DNA of 64,000 bases, taken from contig JACCHT010000002.1 in the NCBI GenBank assembly GCA_013416635.1, positions 434,001 through 498,000 of the forward strand, read 5' to 3'. Below are positions 1-9,186 of the stretch, one piece after another. This DNA is from Candidatus Thiodubiliella endoseptemdiera. Its GTDB lineage: Bacteria > Pseudomonadota > Gammaproteobacteria > PS1 > Pseudothioglobaceae. The notes beneath the pieces were generated by a model that made no database searches, was not told where the DNA came from, and worked only from the letters and a program-made list of their open reading frames with translations. A program made the translations under genes and the position numbers. Within the stretch, counting starts at the first letter, position 1, and the number at the start of each line of letters is the position of its first letter.

Positions 1-1
1 G

Positions 2-376
2 AATCCAAAACATGATATGTCGTGGGTAGCACTAGCAGGCCCTATGTCTAACTTTATGATGGCAGGATTGTGGCTAGCATCTATCTTTATTGCCTTTGAA
101 ATCAAATCACAATTTTTAATTGATATGGCACAAATTGGCATTAGTATTAACTTAGTACTGGGTGTGTTAAATTTACTCCCTCTGCCTCCACTGGATGGCT
201 CACGCGTGGTCAGTTCATTATTACCCAACAAATTAGCCTATGAATATAACAAATTAGAAGCTTATGGTTTATTTATTCTCTTAGGTTTACTTTTCTTGGG
301 TATCTTTGAAAAAGTCATTTTACCCATTGTTAAAATATTACAAACCTTTATGCTTCACACTGTTGGCTTGATTTAA
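2..376 (+). CDS. Site-2 protease family (peptidase M50) membrane protein, 3' part only
   Basis: The reading frame is already open at base 2, so the gene begins upstream of the window and only about the last 124 residues are visible. The residues NPKHDMSWVALAGPMSNF and the later LPLPPLDGSRVV are the conserved C-terminal half of M50 zinc metalloproteases; the Asp of the PLDG motif is the third zinc ligand in that family. The HExxH motif must lie before the window. Two or three hydrophobic segments mark an inner-membrane protein that cleaves substrates within the bilayer. The short form, with no visible PDZ domain, resembles the small YwhC-like proteases more than RseP. A 161-bp repeat element follows 31 bp after the stop. 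Confidence 0.85.
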   Translation, partial: NPKHDMSWVALAGPMSNFMMAGLWLASIFIAFEIKSQFLIDMAQIGISINLVLGVLNLLPLPPLDGSRVVSSLLPNKLAYEYNKLEAYGLFILLGLLFLGIFEKVILPIVKILQTFMLHTVGLI

Positions 377-407
377 ATACTTGAACTGTAATAATCTAAT
401 TTAATTA

Positions 408-567
408 GAGACCTTTGCATAAATATGAATAATCATCAAAACGCCATCTTTCATCAAATTACAAACTTTTTAAAAACACCCTTAGCCCTGCTAGAGTGGA
501 TTTAAAAAATTTCCAATTTAATAAAATCTGTCATTTTGCTAATCATCCCTATTTATGCAAAGGTCTC
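408..567 (+). mobile_element. 161-bp palindromic MITE-like element, forward orientation (copy 1)
   Basis: This copy has perfect 18-bp terminal inverted repeats, GAGACCTTTGCATAAATA and its complement. It is 160 bp because one G is missing from the central CTAGGAGTGG. The 5-bp sequence AATTA flanks both ends as a target-site duplication. No transposase is encoded. Confidence 0.9.
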
Positions 568-633
568 AATTAGATTTGATATTTATCACTCATTCCCACG
601 CACATGGAAACGAAAAAAAATTACACTCTAACC

Positions 634-1395
634 CTAATTATTCTTATAACCATTTCTCATTACGAACTTGAACAAAATTGCAATGATAGTAATACTCCAG
701 ACAATAACCGCTCCGCTTGGCAAATCCATCAGTGATGATGCGATTAAGCCAAGCCCGTAACCTGAACCACCAATTATATAACCTTTCAATAATACCTTGT
801 TGCTTCCAATGCTTCCCAGCGCTGGGATAATCAGACTGGCAAACACTAGGTAAACCCCCACTAATTGCACTGAACTGGTCACAGCAATGGCAAACAGTAA
901 GTAAAATCCTAGGTGGTTTAATTGTTGTTTAAATTTAAACAACACCAGCAATATTAAACCTGCTACTAATGCTGTAGGCAAGAGTTGCCCCCAAGTAATC
1001 CACAATATTTGTCCCACCAGTAAATCTTTGAGTGATTCACCGCCATGCGGGTTATCCGCCAAGAGTAAAATACTAGCAGTAGCTGCCAGTATAAAGGTTA
1101 CACCAATTAGGGCTTCCTGATATTTTTGACAGCGTTTCTCTAACCAGCCTAATACAGTTGCAGCAATTAATGCACTGCCCACTGCGGCTATTTGCACTTC
1201 CCAGCCATGAGCTTCCCAGCCGAAACGGTAAGCGGTAATGACACCCAAGCCTGCAATTTGGGCAATCGCCAAATCAATAAAAATAATGCCGCGTTTAAGC
1301 ACTTCCTGACCAAGCGGTACATGGGTTGCCAATATCAATAAACCCGCGATAAAAGCGGGTCCTAGAATGGCATACTCTAACCCTTCAACGCTCAC
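634..1395 (-). CDS. Metal (probably zinc) ABC transporter permease, ZnuB/MntB family
   Basis: This is a hydrophobic protein of about 253 residues with seven to eight membrane segments. Its family-typical stretch LGQEVLKRGIIFIDLAIAQ is the loop that contacts the ATPase, and NPHGGESLKDLLVGQILW follows. It would form the inner-membrane channel of a zinc or manganese importer. I place the start at the GTG at 1395, because it overlaps the stop of the binding-protein gene by four bases (GTGA), a standard sign of translational coupling; the longer frame to 1437 runs inside that gene. The cognate ATPase gene is not adjacent: an M50 gene and a repeat element follow instead. Confidence 0.85.
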   Translation of the reverse strand: MSVEGLEYAILGPAFIAGLLILATHVPLGQEVLKRGIIFIDLAIAQIAGLGVITAYRFGWEAHGWEVQIAAVGSALIAATVLGWLEKRCQKYQEALIGVTFILAATASILLLADNPHGGESLKDLLVGQILWITWGQLLPTALVAGLILLVLFKFKQQLNHLGFYLLFAIAVTSSVQLVGVYLVFASLIIPALGSIGSNKVLLKGYIIGGSGYGLGLIASSLMDLPSGAVIVWSITIIAILFKFVMRNGYKNN

Positions 1396-2297
1396 AAATG
1401 CACTCCGATTAATTGATCTACAATCCGTCCAAACCAAACTATTAAAGTCTCATTTTTAACAGGGCTAAAGCTAAGACTGATAACAGGTATGCTTGTTTTT
1501 TTTGATAGCCAATGCGCTGGCTTTTGATTCTGATAAGTTGCACTCAAAATCATCTCCGCTGGGTTTTGTTTTAATTGAGTTAGTAATTTGCTTAAATAGG
1601 CGCTACTGGGTGGAATACCTGGTTTCGGTTCAAGTGTGGCAATCTTTTTTAATCCCAGCCATTGTTCCAGATACACCCAACTATTATGGCTAACAACAAC
1701 TCTCTTACCCTGCAAGGTTTGCGTTTTTTGCTGCCATTTTTTAATCGCTTGTTGCCATTGCTGTGCAAACTGTTGTCCGTTTTGTTGATACAAACTGCGA
1801 TTGGCTGGGTCAACACGCATCAGCCGTTGCGTGAGTGCATTGGCAATCTGTTGAATGCGGTGTGGATCAAAGTGAATATGCGGATTCCCGGCCGCATGAA
1901 TATCCCCCAAACTGCGATCTAGAACGGCAGGTTTTTCTAATAGGGCGACCTGATTGGCCGCCATAAAATACCCAGCTTGCCCAGATTGAATCTTGCCATT
2001 GCCTGATTTACGCAACAACAAAGGCAACCAGCCCACCTCCAATTCGGCACCCGTACATACCAGTAAGTCAGCACGGCGTACCTTGGCGATTAGACTAGGG
2101 CGTGCCTGTATATGATGTGGGTCTTGCTGAGCGGTGGTGGCACTGAAAACTTTGACAGCACTGCCGCCAAGTTGCCGTGACAATGCTGCCCATTCAGGTT
2201 CGCAAGCGAAGACATTGATTTTGGCGTAAGCCGCATTCAAGCCAAATGATAATAGCAACACCGCCAAACCAGTTTTTGTTATCCATTGATATAACAT
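1392..2297 (-). CDS. Periplasmic metal-binding protein of an ABC importer, ZnuA-like
   Basis: The protein has 301 residues with a signal peptide ending near AYA at residue 25. The cluster A-I solute-binding fold is indicated by DPHH (His61, His62), NPHIHFDP (His140, His142) and VVVSHNSW (His204), which are the usual zinc or manganese ligands. The long charged His-rich loop of ZnuA is short or absent. It would capture metal in the periplasm and pass it to the permease encoded by the overlapping downstream gene. Upstream, 11 bp away on the same strand, lies a porin gene with a His-rich loop, which supports zinc as substrate. Specificity for zinc over manganese is an inference. Confidence 0.85.
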   Translation of the reverse strand: MLYQWITKTGLAVLLLSFGLNAAYAKINVFACEPEWAALSRQLGGSAVKVFSATTAQQDPHHIQARPSLIAKVRRADLLVCTGAELEVGWLPLLLRKSGNGKIQSGQAGYFMAANQVALLEKPAVLDRSLGDIHAAGNPHIHFDPHRIQQIANALTQRLMRVDPANRSLYQQNGQQFAQQWQQAIKKWQQKTQTLQGKRVVVSHNSWVYLEQWLGLKKIATLEPKPGIPPSSAYLSKLLTQLKQNPAEMILSATYQNQKPAHWLSKKTSIPVISLSFSPVKNETLIVWFGRIVDQLIGVHL

Positions 2298-2308
2298 AGT
2301 ATTTTCTC

Positions 2309-3700
2309 CTAAAACTGGTGAGCACCATGACTGCCGAGGCTCATGGTGTATTGCAATAAGATTTGATTATCGCTCTTTTCATAGGAATCATCCTTGTTGA
2401 ATTGCAAGCGCACTCGGCTAAATTCACTCGGCAACCAATCCAATGCGAGACTGGTGCGTTTAGGTGTATGCCCTTCATTATCCAACCCCGCTTCTTTCAG
2501 TACATTGACATTAGAACCCGTGTTATTGCTGTCTAGCTGGTCATAACGCAAACCCAATTGCCATTGAGGTTTAAACTTATAGGTTGTTTGTGCATACCAG
2601 CCTTTTTGATGCCCATCATAGCTTGTTGTCTCAACAGGAGGCCCACTGTTTAGCATAGTAACATTACCCATTTCCTTGCGATCAAAATATTCAGTTTGAA
2701 ATTTGAAATTTTGATTTTTTGGGTTGCCATTAGGCGCCCATTTATAGACAAAATCCAGTGCATTAATTTTACTGTCACCACTAAATGAAGGTGTTTCTGT
2801 TGTTGTGCCACCATGTGAATGACCACCACTTTGACGACCCTTTATATCATTTGCCTGCCAATGACTTGCACCCAACTGCCAACTGTGTTCAATACCAATA
2901 TCACCACCTATATCCGCAAATGCAGTCCACGCACCTAAACCATTTGCCTTACCACCTGCGGGGAAACGATTGCCACTTAACAACTCTGTGCCGAACTGCA
3001 AAAAGGTATCTGTAGGTGCAATATAACTAATTTGCAAACCATCGTCAGCCAATTGATTACCAAATAAACCACGATAAATTAACGGGGCATCAGCAAAATC
3101 CCAAGCGTGGGCGTGTTGCTTATTTAAATAACCGATCTCTGAAAGAAAACGACCGCCCTTTACAGTTAAACCATTGCCTAGACCTAATGTTTGAATAAAT
3201 GCTTCTTCCAGTTCTACTTCTGTTGCGCCTTCATGTTCAGCAATAGCAGTCGTTAATTTACCATAGAATTTGTCGTCAATATTGGCACTTATAGCAATTT
3301 CAGTATGGCCTACAGAAAACCCTTTTTCACCCAAACCTGATTCAGGACCGAGCGCGAACCCAGGTAATTCATAATCCTCTGGATCATTGTCAAAATTGGC
3401 ATAGCGACCATCTAAAATGACGCTAATAGCAGGATTAAAGTTATTTTTCCCTGATGATATTTTTTGTGCAGTGTTGTTTTGTTTTAAAGCAACCTGAACT
3501 TCCTGAGCCTTGGAATTTGCTTGTTTTGCATTTTCCTCTGTCTTTAGTAATCGAACTTCCAGTGTTTGAATACGCCGTTCATAGTCTTTTTTGAGGGTAT
3601 CTAGTTGTTGTTTTATGGCCTCTGTTTCACTGTTAGCAAAGACAAAAGTTGAATTAAATAGTGTGGTTGCTATTGCAACCGATAGTAATATTTTACGCAT
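2309..3700 (-). CDS. Outer-membrane porin-like protein of a zinc-uptake operon
   Basis: I choose the ATG at 3700, preceded by AGGAGAAATTCTT, which gives 463 residues; the longer open frame reads through a repeat element and is artificial. The protein has a signal peptide (cut near VFANS), an N-terminal coiled coil of about 45 residues and then alternating beta-strand sequence to a C-terminal phenylalanine, as expected of a beta-barrel. A loop GGHSHGGTT and the C-terminal HGAHQF are His-rich. Such porins precede znuA-like genes in other gammaproteobacteria. It probably passes metal or small solutes across the outer membrane. A MITE sits directly upstream of its ribosome-binding site (3716-3876) and may separate it from the promoter. 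Confidence 0.75.
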   Translation of the reverse strand: MRKILLSVAIATTLFNSTFVFANSETEAIKQQLDTLKKDYERRIQTLEVRLLKTEENAKQANSKAQEVQVALKQNNTAQKISSGKNNFNPAISVILDGRYANFDNDPEDYELPGFALGPESGLGEKGFSVGHTEIAISANIDDKFYGKLTTAIAEHEGATEVELEEAFIQTLGLGNGLTVKGGRFLSEIGYLNKQHAHAWDFADAPLIYRGLFGNQLADDGLQISYIAPTDTFLQFGTELLSGNRFPAGGKANGLGAWTAFADIGGDIGIEHSWQLGASHWQANDIKGRQSGGHSHGGTTTETPSFSGDSKINALDFVYKWAPNGNPKNQNFKFQTEYFDRKEMGNVTMLNSGPPVETTSYDGHQKGWYAQTTYKFKPQWQLGLRYDQLDSNNTGSNVNVLKEAGLDNEGHTPKRTSLALDWLPSEFSRVRLQFNKDDSYEKSDNQILLQYTMSLGSHGAHQF

Positions 3701-3715
3701 AAGAATTTCTCCTGT

Positions 3716-3876
3716 GAGACCTTTGCATAAATAGGGATGATTAGCAAAATGACAGATTTTATTAAATTGGAAATTTTTTAAATCCACTCCTAGCAGGGCT
3801 AAGGGTGTTTTTAAAAAGTTTGTAATTTGATGAAAGATGGCGTTTTGATGATTATTCATATTTATGCAAAGGTCTC
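3716..3876 (-). mobile_element. 161-bp MITE-like element, reverse orientation (copy 2)
   Basis: The copy is full length with perfect 18-bp inverted ends. The target duplication is CCTGT on the plus strand (ACAGG on the coding strand), which overlaps the Shine-Dalgarno sequence of the porin gene. The element therefore inserted at the ribosome-binding site and left a copy of it intact. Confidence 0.95.
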
Positions 3877-3941
3877 CCTGTAAATATAATATTCGCCACG
3901 ACATACAAAAGTCTGTGACGGTCAAAAAATGATTTATTTAT

Positions 3942-4232
3942 TTACAAAAGAGAGGGAGGAGCGCGGGAAAAATATGCTGATTGTGGTAAAGATAGCCAAA
4001 TACTAACGATTTGAGGGATGGATTGTACGCGACTAACTAGAATGGTTAATTGCAACATAGGAGAAATCAGCCCATCTCCTAATCTCTCGCATTGCTGAAA
4101 TATTTGACAGGATTGATCTTCCTCATGAAACGAATGATCTACAGCGTGAAACAGCACACCAAACTGCCCAATAAGCAATAAGATGCTTATAAGTGCTACC
4201 ATATGTATCTGAGTGTGATTTCGATTTATCAT
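3942..4232 (-). CDS. Small membrane protein with His/Cys motif, first gene of the metal operon
   Basis: This 96-residue protein has one N-terminal hydrophobic helix (residues about 8-28), then HAVDHSFHEEDQSCQIFQQC, rich in potential metal ligands, and a second hydrophobic stretch before a C-terminal SRAPPSLL. The general build (helix, HxxDHxxHxxxxxC, terminal RAPP) resembles small proteins encoded next to zinc or copper genes and the DUF2946 type. It lies upstream of the porin, binding protein and permease on the same strand, so a role in metal handling is likely. The exact function is unknown. A perfect 7+1+7 palindrome lies 19 bp upstream of its start. Confidence 0.6.
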   Translation of the reverse strand: MINRNHTQIHMVALISILLLIGQFGVLFHAVDHSFHEEDQSCQIFQQCERLGDGLISPMLQLTILVSRVQSIPQIVSIWLSLPQSAYFSRAPPSLL

Positions 4233-4251
4233 TTGATGTAAAGCCTAACAT

Positions 4252-4266
4252 GTGAGTTAAACTCAC
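4252..4266. promoter_or_regulatory. Palindromic candidate operator upstream of the metal operon
   Basis: GTGAGTTAAACTCAC is a perfect inverted repeat (7-bp arms, 1-bp centre), 19 bp before the first gene of the metal operon. The position suits a repressor site. It does not match the classic enterobacterial Zur box, so the regulator is unassigned. Confidence 0.4.
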
Positions 4267-4375
4267 GCCAAAAAGTTTTAATTCTACAGGAAAGTATTTT
4301 TATGGGGGTCTTTCTGCAACCTAAGCAAAAAAACCACTAATATACCATCTAAGAATGGCAGTATAAAAAAATTAG

Positions 4376-4714
4376 GGAAGTCGGTCTGTAAGCCGGGTTC
4401 TGTTATTGATAATCATTCATCTACGCATATTATTACTAATATGCTTTAGCACTCTACCCGCTACCTTGTGCGAGCAGCACCAATGGTAGCCTATTTGAGC
4501 TTGCTCCAAGTGGGGTTTACCTTGCCGCGGTTGTTGCCTTCCACGCGGTGCGCTCTTACCGCACCTTCTCACCTTTTCCCATAAAAATGGGTAGTCTAAA
4601 TCTCTGCAGCACTTTCCATTATGTTACCATATCTGGCTGTTAGCCAGCACTTTGCTCTATGGAGCCCGGACTTTCCTCTGATAGAAAACTACCAGCGACT
4701 ATCCGACCAACTTC
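4376..4714 (-). ncRNA. rnpB: RNase P RNA component, class A
   Basis: On the minus strand the RNA begins GAAGTTGGTCGGATAGTCGC, contains the universal GAGGAAAGTCCGGGCTCC (about 4663-4680) and GGTAAGAGCGCACCGCG, and ends ACAGAACCCGGCTTACAGAC followed by CGACTTC. The 5' GAAGTTGGTCGG pairs with the 3' CCGACTTC to form helix P1. A run of seven T follows the 3' end. The length of about 339 nt is normal for the bacterial A type. The product is the catalytic RNA that trims tRNA 5' leaders. Ends are estimated from P1 pairing. Confidence 0.95.
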
Positions 4715-4767
4715 GGGGGTAATTATATATTAACTCAGTATTAATGACTTTCTTTTTATATTAGAAT

Positions 4768-4928
4768 GAGACCTTTGCATAAATAGGGATGATTAGCAAA
4801 ATGACAGATTTTATTAAATTGGAAATTTTTTAAATCCACTCCTAGCAGGGCTAAGGGTGTTTTTAAAAAGTTTGTAATTTGATGAAAGATGGCGTTTTGA
4901 TGATTATTCATATTTATGCAAAGGTCTC
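4768..4928 (-). mobile_element. 161-bp MITE-like element, reverse orientation (copy 3)
   Basis: The copy is full length with perfect inverted ends and the target duplication AGAAT on both sides. It lies between the start of rnpB and the small secreted-protein gene at 4969, about 40 bp before that start codon. Confidence 0.95.
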
Positions 4929-4968
4929 AGAATGTTATAATATAATTTTAATCAAGCGAGAATTAAGA

Positions 4969-5283
4969 ATGAAAAAAATAATACTTACAATGCTAACTTT
5001 ATTATCTTTAAATGCAAACTCAGCGGTTTATTTAGAGTTTGAGAAGTATGAGAATTCTTCTGAAGGTGTTCAATCAGGTATTACTAAATGTAAAGATGCC
5101 AGAGATTGCATGAAGAAAGTTGATTGGGCATGGAGAACTGGTAAGTCGGTTGATTGTGCCAGATTAACAATGTGGAGAAAGAATACTGGGCAAAAAGCTG
5201 TGAAAATATGGTCAAGAGATTTCCGCTCCCCTTATTGGGCGGCTAAACAAGAGGCGTTAATATGGAGAGATGCTTCCGATTAA
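4969..5283 (+). CDS. Small secreted protein of unknown function
   Basis: This 104-residue protein has a clear signal peptide (MKKIILTMLTLLSLNANSA, cut before VYLEF) and a mature part with three cysteines (TKCKDARDCMKK and VDCARL) and several tryptophans. I recognise no family. I chose the ATG at 4969 because the signal peptide begins there; the longer frame reads out of the MITE. A strong TATAAT (4936-4941) lies 28 bp upstream, just outside the element. Its 3' end overlaps the end of the convergent fumarase gene by 27 bp. Confidence 0.6.
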   Translation: MKKIILTMLTLLSLNANSAVYLEFEKYENSSEGVQSGITKCKDARDCMKKVDWAWRTGKSVDCARLTMWRKNTGQKAVKIWSRDFRSPYWAAKQEALIWRDASD

Positions 5284-6746
5284 AATTTGATGGATATTTT
5301 CACCTTGCGAATCCACAGCGACTGTAACGGGCATATTTTTTACTTCAAACTCATAAATTGCCTCCATCCCCATTTCTTCAAAGGCAATTTTTTTGGCTTT
5401 TTTAATGGATTTGGAAATTAGATAAGCGGCACCGCCCACGGCAATTAAATAACTGGCTTTGTGTTTTTTGATACTCTGAACGGTTGCCTCACCTCGTTCT
5501 GCTTTGCCAATCATCCCTAAAATACCAGTGTTTTCTAACATCATATCGGTGAATTTATCCATTCGTGTGGCAGTAGTGGGTCCTGCAGGACCAATCACTT
5601 CATCGCCAACGGCATCGACTGGTCCGACATAATAGATAAATTTATTATTAAAATCCACGCCTTTTGGTAGCCCTTCGCCATTATCTAACATTTTTTTAAG
5701 GCGGCTGTGTGCGGCATCCCTACCCGTGATAATTGTACCTGTGAGTAGCAAAGTATCGCCTACTTTCCAATCATTCATTGCTGATTTTGTTAGGCTGTTT
5801 AAGTCGATTTGTCGATACTGAGAATAGTCAATTTCTAATTCTGGATACATATTAATATCCACTTCTGGCAATTTCGCCACGCCTGAACCGTCTATTGAAA
5901 AATGCAGATGACGAGTGGCCGCACAGTTTGGAATCATAGCGACTATTTGGGAAGCAGCGTGGGTTGGGTAGTCTTTGATTTTGACATCTAAGACAGTGGT
6001 TAACCACCTAAGCCTTGTGCACCAATGCCGAGATTGTTGATTTTTTCCATTAATTCTAAACGCAATTTTTCGATATTACTTGGATTGGATTTTTGAACAA
6101 TGTCTTGAATATCAATCGGTTGCATCAAGCTTTCTTTTGCCATCAGCATCGCTTTTTCGGCAGTGCCACCGACGCCGATACCGATTACACCCGGTGGACA
6201 CCAGCCAGCACCCATGGTTGGAATCATTTTCATTATCCAATCGGCAACATTGTCATCAGGTTGTAAGACGGTGAATTTTGCTTTATTTTCTGAGCCACAG
6301 CCTTTAGCAGCGACGATAAAATCTAATTTGTTACCTTTGACAATTTTCATATGAATGACAGCAGGTGTGTTATCTTTAGTATTGATTCTGGAAAATAATG
6401 GGTCGGCAACGATAGAAGCACGCAAAGGGTTATCTGCATTGGTGAAGGCTTGTTTAACGCCTTCGTTAATCATTTCTTCTAAAGACATTTCAGCGTCCCA
6501 AGTTACTCCCATGCCTACTTCAACAAATACATTGACGATACCTGTGTCTTGGCATAATGGGCGTTGTCCAATAGCGGCCATTTTTGAGTTAATAAGGATT
6601 TGGGCGATGGCATTTTTGGCAGTTTTGTGCGTTTCTTTTTCATACGCATTTGTCATCGCCTGAATAAAGTCAGAACTGTGATAATAAGAAATGTATTGCA
6701 ATGCATTGGCAACGCTTTCAATGACTTGATTTTGTTGGATGTTCAT
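5257..6746 (-). CDS. fumA: Fumarate hydratase class I (iron-sulfur), split by a one-base frameshift
   Basis: The enzyme interconverts fumarate and malate using a 4Fe-4S cluster. The N-terminal part (6000-6746, 248 residues) has the cluster cysteines in RPLCQDTG, KGCGSENKAKF and WCPPGVIGIGVGG. The C-terminal part (ATG at 5937, open upstream to about 5999) has VGPVDAVGDEVIGPAGPTTATRMD. After GIGAQGLGG the first frame stops at 6000-6002. Adding one base there joins it to LTTVLDVKIKDYPTHAA of the second frame, giving about 495 residues, the usual single-chain length. No ribosome-binding site precedes the internal ATG, so two separate subunits are unlikely. The last residues (IHQILIGSISPY) look unusual. 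A sequencing error or a real frameshift are both possible. Confidence 0.85.
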
Positions 6747-6827
6747 ATTTAAATTTTGTAAAAATTTGTGGGTAACTTATAGTATTATATATCTTTTTAT
6801 TTTATCTACTATCTAACTGGAGTTTTT

Positions 6828-7859
6828 ATGTTTAATTTTTTCAAATCCCAGAGTCTTTCTATTGACCTTGGTACTGCCAATACCCTTATTTATATGGATG
6901 GTGAAATTGTCCTGAACGAGCCGTCTGTTGTTGCTATTTATCACGATAGAAGTTCTGCAGAAGCAACAGTTATCGCGGTCGGTAAAGATGCTAAGGATAT
7001 GTTAGGCAGAACTCCTGGTTCGATTGAGGCGATTCGTCCAATGAAGGACGGCGTGATTGCAGATTTCAAAATTACAGAAAAAATGTTACAGCACTTTATT
7101 AAAAAAGTATTGAATGCTGGATTTTTCTCACCAAGTCCTAAGGTGCTTATTTGTGTGCCTTGTGGTGCAACGCAAGTTGAGCGTCGTGCGATTAAAGAAA
7201 GCGCTGTGGGTGCAGGTGCACGCGATGTATATCTCATTGAAGAGCCAATGGCAGCAGCATTGGGTGCAGGTATGGCGATTAAAGAAGCATCTGGTGCGAT
7301 GGTGGTTGATATTGGTGGTGGTACAACAGAAATTGCAATTATGTCATTGAATGGTATTGTTTATTCTGACTCATTGCGTGTCGGTGGCGATGTATTTGAT
7401 GATTATATTATTAAATTTGTGCGTCGTGAATACGGTATTATTATTGGTGAATCAACGGCTGAGAAAATCAAGCAGGAAGTGGGTTCGGCTTATAAAACCA
7501 GTGTTATCAAGAAAATGGAATTTAGAGGCAGAGATGTTGCCAAAGGTATTCCAGTTAGTTTTGAAGTAACTAATACAGAAATCAGAGATGCCTTGCAAGA
7601 GCCGTTAGTAACTGTTATCGGTGCAATAAGAATCGCACTTGAGCAAACACCGCCTGAGTTAAGTTCTGATATTGCGGAAAATGGATTAGTATTAACGGGT
7701 GGCGGTGCATTATTGGACGGTTTAGATAAACTCATTAGCCAAGAAACCAAACTCCCTGTGCGTATCGCTGATGACCCTTTAACTTGTGTGGCTCGTGGTG
7801 GTGGTGTTGCACTAGAAATGATTAGTCAGCACAATATAGGGTTTTTGTCAGCAGAGTAA
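6828..7859 (+). CDS. mreB: Rod-shape-determining actin-like protein MreB
   Basis: The protein has 343 residues of the actin/Hsp70 fold: phosphate-1 motif DLGTANT (13-19), phosphate-2 motif DIGGGTTE (161-168) and adenosine motif [11 protein letters not shown] near the C-terminus. The N-terminal FNFFKSQ is the amphipathic membrane-binding helix of gammaproteobacterial MreB. It polymerises under the inner membrane and guides the elongasome. It begins the mreB-mreC-mreD-mrdA operon, and the ATG follows an ACTGGAG site. The gene is intact. Confidence 0.97.
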   Translation: MFNFFKSQSLSIDLGTANTLIYMDGEIVLNEPSVVAIYHDRSSAEATVIAVGKDAKDMLGRTPGSIEAIRPMKDGVIADFKITEKMLQHFIKKVLNAGFFSPSPKVLICVPCGATQVERRAIKESAVGAGARDVYLIEEPMAAALGAGMAIKEASGAMVVDIGGGTTEIAIMSLNGIVYSDSLRVGGDVFDDYIIKFVRREYGIIIGESTAEKIKQEVGSAYKTSVIKKMEFRGRDVAKGIPVSFEVTNTEIRDALQEPLVTVIGAIRIALEQTPPELSSDIAENGLVLTGGGALLDGLDKLISQETKLPVRIADDPLTCVARGGGVALEMISQHNIGFLSAE

Positions 7860-7893
7860 TTGTTCTAAAATATCGGGGTAAGGTATCTGAGTT

Positions 7894-8694
7894 ATGCAAT
7901 TTTTAAAACTTTTTATACCTATTTTAATTGCAATTTTTTTAATCTTTTCAGATTATAAATTTTCTTATTTGGACAGTGTTAAACAATCAATCGCTCGGCT
8001 AATATCGCCAGTATATTTATTGGTTAATCTACCTTCTCAATTCTACATTTGGATTAACGAACAAGGCACAAGTAAGCAATTTTTACTTAATCAAAACAAA
8101 CGACTAAATGTGGAATTGACCCGTCTCAAGGTTGACTTGCAAGACCACAATGCACTCTTATTAGACAATCAAAAACTCAGTGACTTACTAAAATCACGCT
8201 ATCAACTTGATAAGGGCATCTTTGTATTGGCGCGCGTTGGTGCTATTAGTCAATCACGACTAAAAAAACAAATTGTTATTAATAAGGGCGTCGGTGATGG
8301 CATTGAAATTGGTCAAATTGTACTTGGTGCTGATGGTGTGCTTGGACAGGTCAGTCAGGTAACGCCACTGTATTCAACTATTTTGTTGATTACTGACCCT
8401 ACTCAACATATTCCTATTAAAAACCAGCGTAATGGCATTCGTGGCATTGGTAAAGGCATTGCGTCACAGCAGGGTAAATTAATGGTGAATTTTATTGAAT
8501 CTGGGCTTGATGTCAAAGTGGGAGATGTGTTTTTAACCAGTGCGATTGGCTCAAAATTCCCTGCAGGATACCCGGTAGGTCGCGTGATTCACATAGAAAA
8601 CCGAACAAACGACCCGTTCCTGCATATTGAATTAACACCGACGCAAACCATTCAGCAGTTAGAATTTGTTTTAATCAATAAAAGGGTGAAATAG
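7894..8694 (+). CDS. mreC: Rod-shape-determining protein MreC
   Basis: The 266-residue protein has one N-terminal membrane helix (about residues 4-20), a periplasmic coiled coil (about 60-105) and the double beta-barrel MreC domain with VLGADGVLGQVSQVTP and GIRGIGKG. It links cytoplasmic MreB to PBP2 in the periplasm. It lies 34 bp after mreB and its stop is one base before the mreD start. The ATG follows GGGGTAAGG. Confidence 0.95.
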   Translation: MQFLKLFIPILIAIFLIFSDYKFSYLDSVKQSIARLISPVYLLVNLPSQFYIWINEQGTSKQFLLNQNKRLNVELTRLKVDLQDHNALLLDNQKLSDLLKSRYQLDKGIFVLARVGAISQSRLKKQIVINKGVGDGIEIGQIVLGADGVLGQVSQVTPLYSTILLITDPTQHIPIKNQRNGIRGIGKGIASQQGKLMVNFIESGLDVKVGDVFLTSAIGSKFPAGYPVGRVIHIENRTNDPFLHIELTPTQTIQQLEFVLINKRVK

Positions 8695-8695
8695 A

Positions 8696-9166
8696 ATGCA
8701 TACTCAAAGACCTTATCTTTTCCTAACTAAAATAACACTGTTTGTACTCATTATTAGTGCGTTTCCTTTGCCTGATATTCTTACAGATATTGCCCCTTTT
8801 TGGGTGCTGTTATTTTTTACTTATTGGCTGACTTATTTTACGACACAAGGACGATTTTTTATTGCTTTGCTATTGGGTATTTTTATTGATATTTTGTATG
8901 GGGATATTTTAGGACAAAATGCTTTGGCACTCATTTTAAGTGGGGCATTTATTGTCAAAGTAAAACAGTCACTTGCTGTATCTAATATCACCACACAGCA
9001 AATTTATGTCTTTACCGCTGCTAGTATTTACTTAGGTATTTTGCTGTCGATACATATGATATCCACGCAAAGTTTTGACTTTAATTATTATTTATTGTTC
9101 ACACCATTCACCAGCGCATTCCTTTGGCCGATAGTGCAATTAACACTTTCAAAATGTAGGCATTAA
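8696..9166 (+). CDS. mreD: Rod-shape-determining membrane protein MreD
   Basis: The 156-residue protein is strongly hydrophobic with five to six membrane segments. LLGIFIDILYGDILGQNAL is the conserved MreD signature. It is an inner-membrane member of the elongasome, encoded between mreC and mrdA in the usual order. Confidence 0.93.
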   Translation: MHTQRPYLFLTKITLFVLIISAFPLPDILTDIAPFWVLLFFTYWLTYFTTQGRFFIALLLGIFIDILYGDILGQNALALILSGAFIVKVKQSLAVSNITTQQIYVFTAASIYLGILLSIHMISTQSFDFNYYLLFTPFTSAFLWPIVQLTLSKCRH

Positions 9167-9186
9167 CCGATACTCAATGATGACTT

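Noticed and set aside
3701-3925. N-terminal extension of the porin gene
   Set aside because: It reads through the MITE; the ATG at 3700 has a good ribosome-binding site and starts a signal peptide.
5257-6746. Fumarase as a genuine two-subunit enzyme
   Set aside because: The second frame stays open back to the first stop with family-specific residues, and its internal ATG has no ribosome-binding site, so a frameshifted single chain fits better.
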